This document shows, one piece after another, positions 1 through 11,493 of a DNA stretch of 64,000 nt. This DNA comes from Myotis daubentonii (taxonomy: Eukaryota; Chordata; Mammalia; Chiroptera; Vespertilionidae): positions 99,926,626 through 99,990,625 of the forward strand of contig NC_081840.1 of NCBI RefSeq assembly GCF_963259705.1, in the 5' to 3' direction. A program made the position numbers and the translations under genes. The notes under the pieces are model-generated. The model was not told the origin of the DNA. It made no database searches and saw nothing but the letters and a program-made list of their open reading frames with translations. Within the stretch, counting starts at the first letter, position 1. Every line of letters starts with the position of its first letter.

Positions 1-118
1 TGTTATGGCCCCACCCCATAACAAAGAAACAGAATTTCTGGAGGATGAGGCCCAGAAGTCAGGATTTTAAAAAGATTCCCAGGTGATTCTAATGTGCAGC
101 CAAGGTTGAGAACCACTG
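1..118. mobile_element. MER5A-like hAT-Charlie fragment
   Basis: The segment ends in a terminal inverted repeat of the form GGTTGAGAACCACTG, preceded by an AATGTGCAGCCA block typical of the old eutherian MER5 MITEs. It is cut by the window edge. Family assignment is from memory of the consensus, not from a search. Confidence 0.6.
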
Positions 119-690
119 ATCTAAAAGCTGTCTCTCATTGTGTTCAAAAGATGATTGTCAACATCTCCAGTGGCTACATGCTTAGTCAGTCAGAGAGAGA
201 GAAAAAGAGAGACTGATTTTAAAACCCTTCATGCATTCCAAACATGATATTTGAGATTTACTGATTGGACTGATTTAGGACACATTTTCACCTCTTAACA
301 AGGCCAGGAATAGACTGCTTTGATTATCTTAGCTTCATCATATACTTCATCTCATGATTTTGAGCTGAATCCAATGTTTCAGATCCACATGAATCCTCAA
401 AGAGAAATAAGAGATGTTGGGAAGAGGATAATGCAGAGGTGCCCACACTTCTGTTCACAGTACCATTAGTGCCTCAATAATTTTTCATGGTGCCTCTAGG
501 TCAAAAGAAATACTGAATAGGTCCTTTTTACTCATTCTATTAAGTAGTCAGGACAAAACAACTTAGTAATAGCAGTTCATGTAGTATTCAGCAAATGTCA
601 TAGTGTTTCTTGAAAATTTAAAATATCTCACAGTACTTCTGTGAGTTCTCTGTGGTACCCCAGGGCCTGTCTGTGCAGTTTGGGAACTGT
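119..690. other. Non-coding, mostly unassigned
   Basis: No coding signal is visible. Two blocks (about 420-520 and 625-690) contain phrases such as CAGTTTGGGAACTGTGG that resemble decayed hAT MITE ends, but I cannot assign them. Confidence 0.4.
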
Positions 691-695
691 GGTAG

Positions 696-829
696 AAATT
701 GCTGATGGGCAGGCCTAAGCCATCAGTCAGACACCTTCCAAGGGCTCCTGGACTGTGAGAGGGCACAGGCCAGGCTGAGGGGACCCCCTCCCCACCATGC
801 ATTAATTTCGTGTACCACCGAGGCTCTAG
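696..829 (+). mobile_element. Helitron 3' end fragment
   Basis: The 3' half of a HeliBat-type element. It has the usual inner sequence (GGGCACAGGCCAGGCTGAGG), an imperfect terminal hairpin around 798-818 and the CTAG end at 826-829 followed by T. The 5' part is missing. Confidence 0.7.
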
Positions 830-1110
830 TATTAACATATAATACCTCACACTAAAAGCCCAATTACTTCAACTCCTATTACCATATATACCATATCTGG
901 CTTTCACCAAGGCATGCTGAAAGGCAAGACAAGCTGAAGACACCAGTCTTACAAATGACACATACATAAAAACAGCTGCCCTTGCCCTGCTCCTCTTCCC
1001 AACGGCAGGGGAAAACTATGACCAACTGAGACTGTGCTCCAAATTGGGAAAAGACAGACAGATGTGAAGGTGTGGACTGCACACACTCAGAACCAAATGG
1101 AGCTCCATCT
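830..1110. other. Non-coding, nothing recognised
   Basis: Short open frames occur here but have no recognisable motif and no composition bias. I see no feature. Confidence 0.4.
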
Positions 1111-1111
1111 C

Positions 1112-1340
1112 TAGTGAAATGGTTAAGGGTAGGGGCTCTGTACCCATGTTACCTGGTTTGAATATTGGCTCTGCTACTTATCAGTTTTCTATCTTGCTTA
1201 GCATTTCCACACATCATATTCCCAAACTGCTTATTAAAACATCCACCTCATAGTGTTGTTATGACTGATAAATGGAATAATACAAATTTGGCCCTTACAA
1301 TGCACCAAGTACATAATAAGCACTCAAATATTAGCTAGGA
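1112..1340 (+). repeat. MIR SINE (old, diverged)
   Basis: It follows the MIR consensus in order: GTTAAG with GGGGCTCTG, a TTTGAATATTGGCTCTGCTACTTA block, a CACCTCATAGTGTTGTTATGA core and a final AAGCACTCAAATATTAG. The middle is diverged and partly deleted. Confidence 0.75.
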
Positions 1341-2140
1341 TTATCCACAAAGGCTAAAGGTTATTCAGGTGTTTAGATTTCCACCATATCTCCTGTTCTC
1401 TTGCTATTAATAATATTCTTGTATTATGGCAAAGAAAGGTTGTATCTTTATGCATGATGTAGGTAAACAGCAAAGAACCAGGTTACTAATTTTATTCCTG
1501 TCAAGAAGAAATTTTACTTGTTCCTCTGTAAATTAAACTATATCAGAGCACATTAATACATCTAGTGTCCATAGCTGCATTTCTAAGAGATTCGGAAGCC
1601 TTCATTTCCTGGTGTTAAACTAAGAATCACTATCAGCAGTAGGTACAGACTTAAATGATCAACAGTTCTCCATTAGAAGAAAAATTCAATTCTTAGAACA
1701 GCATGACTCAAGGCTGAAGGCTGTTCAGAGTAAGTGTGACCTAATCACAAGAAGACAATTTCTAATTTTAAGGAATTTAAATGAAATATTTTACTTACTA
1801 TTATAAATAGGTGGTCTAATTACAAACATTGTATTGGAATTTGTTTGTGAATACTGGCTATAGTTTGTTTCCGTTGTTTGTCCATTCTATTTTTGACTTT
1901 AAATAAGTTCTATGGTTGTGCGGTTAAGGCAGGGGCAAATTATCTCCCATATGTCTGTCTTCTGACTAAAACCCCACACCATTAACAGTTAATATATTCT
2001 AGCTGCTTTAAAAGACTCATTGGTTCCCATTTTGTGAATTCCTTTAATTCTTTATTAAATTGGTTTTATTGCTATGATGATGTATCTAATTTTCAGCAAC
2101 TACTAATAAAACTAAAGTATGGTTCGAGTCATATTCAATG
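1341..2140. other. Non-coding, nothing recognised
   Basis: AT-rich sequence with no gene, RNA or repeat that I can name. Confidence 0.4.
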
Positions 2141-2206
2141 TCAAAAATATCTATACTCTTGATCCAGCAATTCCTGTACAGATACTCTCTCATATACATA
2201 AAGATA

Positions 2207-2229
2207 CACACACACACACACACACACAG
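2207..2229. repeat. (CA)n microsatellite
   Basis: About eleven CA units inside the old L1. Confidence 0.9.
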
Positions 2230-2267
2230 ACATTTGTTGTAATATTTTTGTAATAACAAAAGACTGG

Positions 2268-2517
2268 GGCCTTAGCTGGATTTGCTCAGTGGATAGAGCA
2301 TCAGCCGTGGACTGAAGGGTCCCGGGTTCTATTCCCAGTCAAGGGCACTTACCGGTTGCAGCTTCATCCCCGGCCCTGGTCAGGGCACATGTGGGAAGCA
2401 ACTAATCAATGTTTCTCTCTCACATTGGTGTTTCCCTTTGTCTCCACCCCTCCTTTCCATTCTCTCTAAAAATCAATGGAAAAATATCCTCAGATGAGGA
2501 TTAAAAATAACAACAAA
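2268..2517 (+). mobile_element. Ves SINE (tRNA-derived)
   Basis: It has the tRNA-related head (GCTCAGTGGATAGAGC as A box, GGGTTCTATTCC as B box), the GGGCACATGTGGGAAGCAAC middle, and an A-rich tail. A perfect 10-bp duplication AAAAGACTGG flanks it at 2258-2267 and 2518-2527. The tail carries the CCTCAGATGAGGATTAAA segment also seen in the copy at 61.9 kb. Confidence 0.92.
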
Positions 2518-3182
2518 AAAAGACTGGAAACAACCTAAATACCTATTAGTGTGAGAAAGGCTAAATAAATTATGAACTTTCCCTATGTTGGGATATTATC
2601 TAGATTTTAAAGAATGATATAAATATTTATGCACTGATATGCAAATATGTAAATTTGCTGAAATAATATTAATAAAAAATAAAGCTGTAGAAGAATATGG
2701 CCTTAAACCTTGTAAAAAACAGTAACAAAGAAAAACCACACTGGCATACACAGAGAATTTATGGAAGAATGTGAAGAAAAAAAATCAGTGAACATGCTTA
2801 ATTCCAGGAAGTAGGGATGGCAGAGGGGTGGGATAAAGAAGAATTTACTTTCTGCTCTATAGTCAATTTTGAGTTTGAATAACAGCATTAATAAAAATAA
2901 ATAAAAAGAGTGATTTCAAACATATATAAATCAGAAAATGATATATAAGTTATGATCACTTTCATTTTAAAAATACTATATATATTTGACATGTATTGGC
3001 ATATATATTTTCCATGAATTAATATCTGGAACCAAAGAAAAATGTATTTATTTGGAATCAAAATATTTGAAAAAATATCTACTAGATAAAGTGCCTCTTA
3101 AAGTTTTATTTGCTCCCATCTTGCTAACTTAAAATAATTGGTAAAATAGCCAGTCATTTCCTGGGTGCTGTTAAATTTATTA

Positions 3183-3810
3183 GTTCACCAACCTTCTTAC
3201 CCCATATTCAAAAATAAACTAAAAATGTATTAAAGATTTAACTGTAAGACTCAAAACCATAAAATCCCAGAAGGAAACACAGGCAGTAAAACCTCAGACA
3301 TCTCTCATAGCAATATTTATGCCAATATCCAGCGGTTCTCAACCTGTGGGTCGCGACACCTGAAAATACATCTTGCATATCAGATATTTACATTATGATT
3401 CATAACAGTAGCAAAATTACAGTTATGAAGTAGCAACAAAAATAATTTTATGGTTGGGGGTCACCACAACATGAGGAACTGTATTAAAGGGTTGCGGCAT
3501 TAGGAAGGTTGAGAACCACTGTAGGGAAACAAAGGAAAAAATAAGCAAATGGGACTACATCAAACTAAAAAGCATCTGCATAGCAAAACAGAACCAGAGA
3601 CATGGATACATGGAACAGACTATCAGATGTCAGAGGGGAGTATTTTGGAAGGCACTGGATAAAATAAGGTGAAGAGATTAGCCAAAGAAAATATATGCAT
3701 AGTCTGTGGACATAGTCAACAGGGTGGTAAAGGCCAGAGGGGTTGGGGGAAGGTTGGTAGAAGTAGGCAAAGAGGGGGAAAAGGGGACATCTGTATAGTA
3801 TCAACAATAA
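3183..3810 (+). mobile_element. L1 fragment with internal deletion
   Basis: Antisense-free L1 ORF2 sequence (CTAAAAATGTATTAAAGATTTAACTG region and the GGGACTACATCAAACTAAA block) jumps directly into bat L1 3' UTR text from about 3590, ending in an AATAATAATAAA tail. A SPIN-like element lies inside it at 3330-3521. Confidence 0.75.
3330..3521 (+). mobile_element. SPIN-like non-autonomous hAT
   Basis: Terminal inverted repeats CAGCGGTTCTCAACCTGTGG and the reverse complement of AGGTTGAGAACCACTG bracket the ATTCATAACAGTAGCAAAA / TTATGGTTGGGGGTCACC interior that I recall for SPIN MITEs. It lacks the GGTCGAACGACCC block near the left end that the other two copies in this window keep. No clear target duplication remains. 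Confidence 0.75.
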
Positions 3811-4858
3811 TAATAAACAGTGGGACTATATCACACTAAAAAGTTTTTGCACAGCAAAGGAAACCATCAACAAAATGAAAAGACAACCTACTGAATGGGA
3901 GAATATATTCATCAATGACACATCTTCTGAGAGGTTAATATCTGAAAATGTATAAAATACTCATACAACTCAACACCAAAAAAACAAACAATCCAATTAA
4001 AAAATGGCAAAGGACCTGAATAGACACTTCTCCAGTGGGACATATTTGATGGCCAATAGACATATGAAAAAATGCTCAATGTCACTAAACACCAGGGAAA
4101 TGCAAATTAAAACCCACAATGAGATACCACCTTACAACTGTCAGAATGGCTATTATCAATATATCAACAAACAAGTGTTGGTGAGAATGTGGTTGTAAAG
4201 GGAAACTTTGTGCACTGTTTGTGGGAATGCAGACTGGTGCAGCCATTGTGGAAAACAGTATGTAGGTTTCTCAAAAAATTAAAAATGGAATGTCTTATGA
4301 CCCAGTGATTCCACTTCTGGGCATATATCCAAAGAAAACCAAAACATTAGTTTAAAAGAATATATGTATGCCTATGTTGATTGGGAGCTTGGCCCAAGTG
4401 CTCATCAATAGACAAGTGGATAAAAATGCTGTGGTACATTTACACAATGGAATATTACTTAGCCATAAAAAAAATAGACTCTTACCCATTTGTGATAGCA
4501 TTGATGGACCGAGAGGGTATTATGCTAAATGAAATAAATCAGTTGGAAAAAGACAAATACCATATGATTTCACTTATTTGTGGAATTTAAAGAACAAAAT
4601 AAACAAAACAGAAATAGACTCATAGATACAGAGAACAGATTGATGGTTGCCAGAAGGAAAGGGATTTGGGGGACTGGGTGAAAAAAAGTAAAGTGATTGA
4701 GAAGTACAGATTGGTAGGGGATGTAAAGTACAGCATAGGAAATATAGTCAATAATATTATAATAACTATGAATGGTGTCAATTGGTACTAGAAATATCAT
4801 GGAAACATTTTTTAAAGCACATGATTGTCTAACCACTATGCTGTACACCTGAAACTAA
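3811..4858 (+). mobile_element. L1 3' end (ORF2 C-terminus and 3' UTR)
   Basis: Typical ORF2 end: GGGACTATATCACACTAAAAAG, AATGGCAAAGGACCTGAATAG, CACCTTACAACTGTCAGAATGG and the ACAATGGAATATTACTTAGCC block, then a 3' UTR ending in TGTACACCTGAAACTAAT. Frames are broken, so it is dead. A Helitron begins at the very next base. Confidence 0.85.
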
Positions 4859-6123
4859 TCTACACTAATAAAAGAGAAAAATGGTAATTGGTGTACGACG
4901 CTACCCTTTTCATTGGCTAATCAGGGCTATATGCAAATTAACTGCCAACTAAGATTGGCAGTTAACTGCCAACAAGATGGCGGTTATTTTTGCATATGAA
5001 GGCACAATGCAGGGAGGCGAAAGGGAAAGCAGGAAGAAGCCCCCTGCCACTGACAGTGATCGGAAACCCAGGGGGGAGTTAAGAGCTGGGGGGCAGGGCA
5101 AAGGCGGCCCTGGGGCCGCCTTTGCCCTGCCCCCCAGCCATGATCGGAGAATCAGGCGCCTTTGCCGCCCTGGCCAGTGATAGCAGGAAGTAGGGGTGGA
5201 GCCAGCGATGGGAGCTGGGCACGGTCGAGGCTGGCAGTCCCAGGAGCTAGGGGTCCCTTGCCTGGGCCTAAAGAGAAGCCCACGATTGCGGGGCTGCTGC
5301 AGCTGCGGGTCCCCGCTGCCCGGGCCGGAGGCCTCAGCCAGAGGCGTTAGGCCTGGGCAAGGGCGTAGCCTGCAACCGTGAGGAGCTGAGGGTCCCCTGC
5401 CCAGGCCTGACACCTCTGCCGAAGGCCTCAGGCCTGGTCAAGGGGCCAATTGGTGATTGGTGATCGGAGGGTGATGAGGGTCAACTCCTCTGGCCGAGGC
5501 ATCAGGCCTGGGCAGGGGGCGGAGCCGGGGATTGGGGGGATATGATGGTCCCTTTGCCCAGGCCTGAAGCCTGGGTCAGAGGCGTCAGGCTTGGGCGGGG
5601 GGTGGAGCAAGCGATCAGAGGGAGATGGGGGTCCCCTGCTCAGGCATGATTCCTGGGCCAGAGGCCTCAGGCCTGGTCGGGGGCCAAAGCCAGTGATCGG
5701 GGGAGATGGGGGTCCCCTGTCCAAGCCTGACACCTCTGGCGGAGGCGTCAGGCCTAGGCAAGGGGCCGATCAGGCGATTGGAGGGTGATGGGGGTCTACG
5801 CCTCTGGCCGAGGCATCAGTCCTGGGCAAGGGGCAGAGTTAGCAATCAGAGGGGTCTGGGGGTTCCCTGCCCAGGCCTGATGCCTGGGCCAGAGGCATCA
5901 GGCCTGGGCTGGGGGCAGAACCAGTGATGGGGGGAAATGAGGGTCCCCTGCCCAGGCCTGACGCCTCTGTCAGAGGCCTGGGCAAGGGGCCGATCCTGCG
6001 ATTGGAGGGTGATGGGGGTCAACGCCTGAGGGGTTCCTGTATGTGAGAGGGGGCAGGCTGGGCTGAGGGACACTCCCCCCACACACACACCCAGTGCACG
6101 AATTTCGTGCACTGGGCCCCTAG
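4859..6123 (+). mobile_element. Non-autonomous Helitron, 1.27 kb
   Basis: 5' end TCTACACTAATAAAAGAG inserted after an A; 3' end a perfect hairpin GTGCACGAATTTCGTGCAC, then GGGCCCCTAG. The interior has imperfect tandem units of roughly 65-95 bp built on CAGGCCTGA..CCTCTGGCC..GAGGC. There is no Rep/helicase coding sequence. Nearly the same element recurs inverted at 8216-9418 and direct at 10442-11493. Confidence 0.93.
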
Positions 6124-7579
6124 TCTACACTAATAAAAGACAAAGATGCTAATTGACCATACCTTTGCTACGCCCAAACCATGCCCACCAGCCAATCAAA
6201 GTGACTATATGCAAATTAACCCAACTAAGATGGCGGCCAGCAGGCATGGAGCTGGAGCAAGCAGGAGGCTTGGTTGCCCCGGTGATGGAGGAAGCCAAGC
6301 TTCCCGCTTACCCTGGCCGGCTTTGGCCTCTGCAAAAGGCAACGAAGTTTCAATTATAGAAGATAAATAAATCCCAGATACCTGCTTCCAGCCAGCCTCC
6401 ACTGGGAGCTTGGGTGGCTGGGGGCTGTGGTCAGCCTGCAAACAGCCATCAGCCACTCACCCAGGATGGCCACACCCTCATGGGGTGAGGGTCCCTGCTG
6501 GGGGGCTTGGCCAGTCTGAAAACAGCCATCAGCCCCTCACCCAGACTGGTCAGGGACCCCAGCAGGACCCTCCACACAGAAGGGGGTGTGGCCAGCCTGC
6601 AAACAGCCATCAGCACCTCACCCAGGCTGGCCAGGCACCTCAGCCAGACCCCCACACTGAAGGGGCTTTGGCCAGCCTATAAACAGCCATCAGCCCTTCA
6701 GCCAGGCTGGCCAGGCACCCCAGGGAGGACCCCCAACCTGAAGGGGCTGTGGCCAGCCTGTAAACAGCCATCAGCCCCTCACCTAGGATGGCCACGCCCT
6801 CATGGGGTGAGGGTCCCCACTGGGGGCCTTGGCCAGCCTGCAAACAGCCATCAGCCCCTTACCCAGACTGGCTAGGCAACCTAGCACGACTCCCCACCCT
6901 GAAGGGGGTGTGGCCAGCCTGTAAACAGCCATCAGCCACTCACCCGGGCTGGTCAGGCACCCCAGCAGGACCCCCCTCCCTGAAGGGGGTGTGGCCAGCC
7001 TGGAAATGGCCCTCAGGCCCTCACCCAGGCTCTCCAGGCACCCCAGTGGGACCCCCACCCTCATCTGGTACACCCTTCAGAGCAATCCAGCCGGCCCCCA
7101 CCCATGCACCAGGCCTCTATGCTATATAGTAAAAGGGTATATCCAAATTGATCCTAACAGCAGAGGGACTGGGAATCACTGGTCACTATGACACACACTG
7201 ACCACCAGGGGGCAGACGCTCAATGCAGGAGCTGCCACCTGGTGGTCAGTGTGCCTCCCACAGGGGGAGCTCTGCTCAGCCACAAGCCAGGCTGACAGCT
7301 GCCAGGACAGCAGTGGTGGTGCAAACCTCTCCCGCCTCCTCAGCAGCGCTAAGGATGTCCAACTGCAGCTAGGCCTGCTCCCCGCTGGGAAGTGGACATC
7401 CCCTGAGGACTCCCAGGCTGCCAGAGGGATGTCGGACTGCCAGCTTAGGTCAAATCCCCCAGGGAGCGGGCCTAAGACAGCAGGTGGTCATCCCCTGAGG
7501 GATCCCAGACAGCGAGAGGGAACAGGCCAGGCTGAGAAACCCCTCCGAGTGCACAAATTTTTGTGCACCTGGCCTCTGG
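6124..7579 (+). mobile_element. Composite Helitron (two units)
   Basis: It starts TCTACACTAATAAAAGAC immediately after the CTAG of the previous Helitron, with no gap. Unit A (to about 7119) carries some seven imperfect units of about 85 bp based on AACAGCCATCAGCCCCTCACC. It ends GCACCAGGCCTCTA without a hairpin left arm. Unit B begins at about 7120 (TGCTATATAGTAAAAGGG) and ends with hairpin GTGCACAAATTTTTGTGCAC and CTGG, a variant of CTAG. Confidence 0.88.
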
Positions 7580-8069
7580 TATAAAATAATAGTAAATGTA
7601 AACTGTAAATGAAAAGAACAAATTAATTTTAAAAATGTAAAAGAAAAATATAGTATTAGTTCACATAATACCTTTCCCAATACCTATAGATGTTATAACA
7701 AATCAATTGATAAAATAGATAAAAATGGTACCTAGTAAATAAGAGTTGCTATATGCAATGGGTATTTTGAAAATATTTTTTAAATTTATTGAAATTTAAC
7801 AGACATATATTAAAGTGAAGATCACAAGCTCAATGAAATATTACAAAGTATATACCTTTATAACCATCATCCATGTAAAAAAATAGAATATTCTCAGTAC
7901 CCCACATCCTCATCTTGGTCCCTCTCTCCATTTCTACATCCTCCCCTCTTCTGAAATTCTGGTTTGTATCTCCATTGATTAATTTTATCTATTTTTGAAT
8001 TTTTCATAAGTAGGAAAACAATGGCTCATTTTCATTGTTTGAATGGAATTTTACAATATTATTTACATA

Positions 8070-8215
8070 CTAGAGGCCTGATGCACGAAATTCATGCAAG
8101 GGGCTTGACCCTAGCAGCCATGGTGGCTTGCCTTGGCCCTCACAACCCTGGCTTCATCTGGAAGGTCGTTTGGCTGTCTGGTCTAATTAGCATATTACAC
8201 TTTTATTATTATAGA
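8070..8215 (-). mobile_element. Short Helitron, 146 bp
   Basis: Complete on the minus strand: 5' TCTATAATAATAAAAGTG, then GTAATATGCTAATTAGACC, and a 3' hairpin (TGCATGAATTTCGTGCA type) with CTAG at 8073-8070. It abuts the next minus-strand Helitron without a spacer. Confidence 0.88.
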
Positions 8216-9418
8216 CTAGGGGCCCGGTGCACGAAATTCGTGCATTGGGTGTGTGTGTGGGGGGGAGTGTCCCTCAGCCCAGCCTGCCCCCTCTCACATA
8301 CTGGGAGCCCTCAGGTGTTGACCCCCATCACCCTCCATTCGCCTGATCGGCCCCTTGCCCAGGCCTGACGCCTCCGCCAGAGGTGTCAGGCTTGGACAGG
8401 GGACCCCCATCTCCCCCGATCACTGGCTTTGGCCCCCGCCCAGGCCTGAGGCCTCTGGCCCAGGAATCATGCCTGGGCAAGGGACCCCCATCTCCCTCTG
8501 ATCGCTTGCTCCACCCCCGCCAAAGCCTAACGCCTCTGGCCCAGGAATCATGCCTGGGCAGGGGACCCCCATCTCCCCCTGATTGCTTGCTCCACCCCCG
8601 GCCAAGCCTAACGCCTCTGACCCAGGCTTCAGGCCTGGGCAAAGGGACCATCATATCCCCCCAATCCCCGGCTCTGCCCCCCGCCCAGGCCTGATGCCTC
8701 AGCCAGAGGAGTTGACCCTCATCACCCTCCGATCACCAATCACCAATCGGCCCCTTGACCAGGCCTGAGGCCTCAGGCAGAGGTGTCAGGCCTGGGCAGG
8801 GGACCCCCAGCTCCCCGTGGTTGCAGGCTCCGCCCCTGCCAGGCCTAACGCCTCTGGCCTAGGCATCCGGCCCGGGCAGCGGGGACCTGCAGTGGCAGCG
8901 GTGGGGCGCCGCAATTGCGCAGGCTCCGCCCCTGCCCCTGCAGGACGTCTCTGGCTGAGGCGTCTGGCCCAGGCAGCTGGGACTTGCAGCTGCAGTGGCC
9001 CCGCGATCGTGGGCTCCGCTTTAGGCCCAGGCAAGGGACCCCTAGCTCCCGGGATTGCCAGCTTCGACCATAACCAGCTCCCATCGCTGGCTCCACCCCT
9101 ACTTCCTGCTATCACTGGCCAGGGCAGCAAAGGCACCTGATTCTCCGATCATGGCTGGTGGACCCCAGGGCCGCCTTTGCCCTGCCCCCCAGCTCTTAGC
9201 TCCCCCCTGGGTTTCTGATCACTGTCAGTGGCAGGGGGCTTCTTCCTGCTTTCCCTTTCGCCTCCCTGTATTGTGCCTACATATGCAAATTAACCGCCAT
9301 CTTGTTGGCAGTTAACTGCCAATCTTAGTTGGCAGTTAATTTGCATATAGCCCTGATTAGCCAATGAAAAGGGTATTGTCGTACGCCAATTACCATTTTT
9401 CTCTTTTATTAGTGTAGA
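8216..9418 (-). mobile_element. Non-autonomous Helitron, 1.2 kb, inverted copy
   Basis: Inverted relative of the element at 4859-6123. On the minus strand it begins TCTACACTAATAAAAGAG (9418) and ends with hairpin and CTAG (8219-8216). It has the same GC-rich imperfect tandem units. The open frames seen on both strands come from these units and are not genes. Confidence 0.93.
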
Positions 9419-9617
9419 TATGCTACTATAAACATTCTTCTACATACCTTTTGGGGCATGTACACATAATGTATGCATTTCCACCACAGAGTGGAATTAC
9501 TGGGTCATAGGTAAGAATCTGCTCAGTTTTAGTTGATAATATAAAATCATTTTCTAAATTACCAGTGCCAATTTACATTCTTACCAGGAATATGGGAGTT
9601 CCCATTATCTCACGTAA

Positions 9618-9775
9618 TCTATAATAATAAATGTGTAATATGCTAATTAGGCTGGACAACCAAATGACCTTCTGGATCTCCTTCTGGACAAAGCCGGGGC
9701 TGCCAGGGCCAAGTCAAGCCACCACGGCTACGAGGGCCGAGCCCCTTGCACGAATTTTGTTTATCGGGCCTCTAG
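9618..9775 (+). mobile_element. Short Helitron, 158 bp
   Basis: 5' TCTATAATAATAAATGTG, GTAATATGCTAATTAGGC next, 3' hairpin-like TTGCACGAATTTTGTTTAT (decayed right arm), then GGGCCTCTAG. It lies in the old L1. Confidence 0.87.
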
Positions 9776-10376
9776 TCCTCATATAATACTGTCAGGCTTT
9801 CCTCTCTTATCCATTCTGGAGGATCTGAAGCGATATTACTTTGTGGCTTTGATTTCAAGTCCCCTGAAGAGTAATACTGTCATCTTTCATATATTTATTG
9901 GTCATTTGGATATCCTCTTTTGAAAAGTCTCTTCAAGTCCTGCCCACTTGTCTTTTTGTTATCTTTTTCTTATTGATCTGTACAAGTTCTTCACATATTC
10001 TGGATATAAACTTTTTTTTTTTGTTATACAGGTTGAAACATTTTACCCCGTGGCTTTCATTTTTACTCTCTTAATGATTTACTTGAGTGGTAGAAGTTCT
10101 TAATTTTCATGTAATCTAATTTATCATTTTCTATTTAGATAGTGCTCTTTGTCTTCTGTTTAAAAAACCTTTTGCCTATCCTAATGCTCTGAAAATAATC
10201 CTTTTTTTCTGTAAGATTTAAGTTTAATATTTCATATTTACATAATCTGCTTGTAATAAATTTGTGTATGGTATTAAGTAAGAGTCCAGTTTAATCTTTT
10301 ACCATATTAGTAAATGGATAGTCAATTGACTCAATACCATTTATTGAAAAGTTGTCACCTATCATAAACCAAGAGT

Positions 10377-10377
10377 A

Positions 10378-10441
<64 letters not shown>
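10377..10441. repeat. (GT)n(AT)n microsatellite
   Basis: About 13 GT units then about 20 AT units. A Helitron begins directly at the end of the AT tract, and a further short AT tract follows the Helitron 3' end at 11494-11505. Confidence 0.95.
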
Positions 10442-10444
<3 letters not shown>

Positions 10445-11493
10445 TATCTAATAAAAGAGAAAAATGGTAATTGGCGTACGACGATACCCTTTTCATTGGC
10501 TAATCAGGGCTATATGCAAATTAACTGCCAACTAAGATTGGCAGTTAACTGCCAACAAGATGGCGGTTAATTTGCATATGAAGGCACAATGCAGGGAGGC
10601 GAAAGGGAAAGCAGGAAGAAGCCCCCTGCCACTGACAGTGATCAGAAACCCAGGGGGGAGCTAAGATCTGGGGGGCAGGGCAAAGGCGGCCCTGGGGCCG
10701 CCTTTGCCCTGCCCCCCAGCCATGATCGGAGAATCAGGCGCCTTTGCCACCCTGGCCAGTGATAGCAGGAAGTAGGGGTGGAGCCAGCGATGGGAGCTGG
10801 TTACGGTCGAAGCTGGCAGTCCCAGGAGCTAGGGGTCCCTTGCCTGGGCCTAAAGCGGAGCCCACGATCGCGGGGCTGCTGCAGCTGCGAGTCCCAGCTG
10901 CCCGGGCCGGAGGCCTCAGCCAGAGGCGTTAGGCCTGGGCAGGGACAGAGCCTGCAACCACAGGGAGCTGGGGGTCCCCTGCCCAGGCCTGACACCTCTG
11001 CCAGAGGCCTCAGGCCTGGTCAAGGAGCCGATCCGGTGATTGGTGATCGGAGGGTGATGAGGGTCAACTCCTCTGGCCGAGGCATCAGGCCTGGGCAGGG
11101 GCTGAGCTGGGGATTGGGGGGATATGATGGTCCCCTTGCCCAGGCCTGAAGCCTGGGTCAGAGGCGTTAGGCTTGGGCGGGGGGTGGAGCAAGCGATCAG
11201 AGGGAGATGGGGGTCCCCTGCTCAGGCATGATTCCTGGGCCAGAGGCCTCAGGCCTGGGCGGGGGCCAGAGCCAGTGATCGGGGGGAGATGGGGGTCCCC
11301 TGTCCAAGCCTGACACCTCTGGCGGAGGCGTCAGGCCTGGGCAAGGGGCCGATCCTGCGATTGGAGGGTGATGGGAGTCAACACCTGAGGGCTCCCAGTA
11401 TGTGAGAGGGGGCAGGCTGGGCTGAGGGACACTCCTCCCCCCCCCCCCCCACACACACACCCAGTACACGAATTTCGTGCACCGGGCCCCTAA
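10442..11493 (+). mobile_element. Non-autonomous Helitron, 1.05 kb, in an AT tract
   Basis: 5' TCCTATCTAATAAAAGAG, same interior as 4859-6123 with fewer tandem units, 3' hairpin TACACGAATTTCGTGCA and CTAA (fits CTRR). AT repeats lie on both sides, so it appears to have landed inside the dinucleotide tract. Confidence 0.92.

Larger units (their letters stand above)
2150..2960 (+). mobile_element. Old L1 3' part, split by a SINE
   Basis: The text follows the L1M 3' untranslated pattern (ATCCAGCAATTCCTGTACAG, later GGAAACAACCTAAATACCTATT and a window corresponding to the ATGGAATATTATTCAGC region). It is interrupted by a (CA)n and a Ves SINE. It is too decayed to be coding. Confidence 0.55.

Noticed and set aside
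2268..2340. A tRNA gene
   Set aside because: A and B boxes belong to the tRNA-derived head of a Ves SINE with target duplications; no full cloverleaf is expected.
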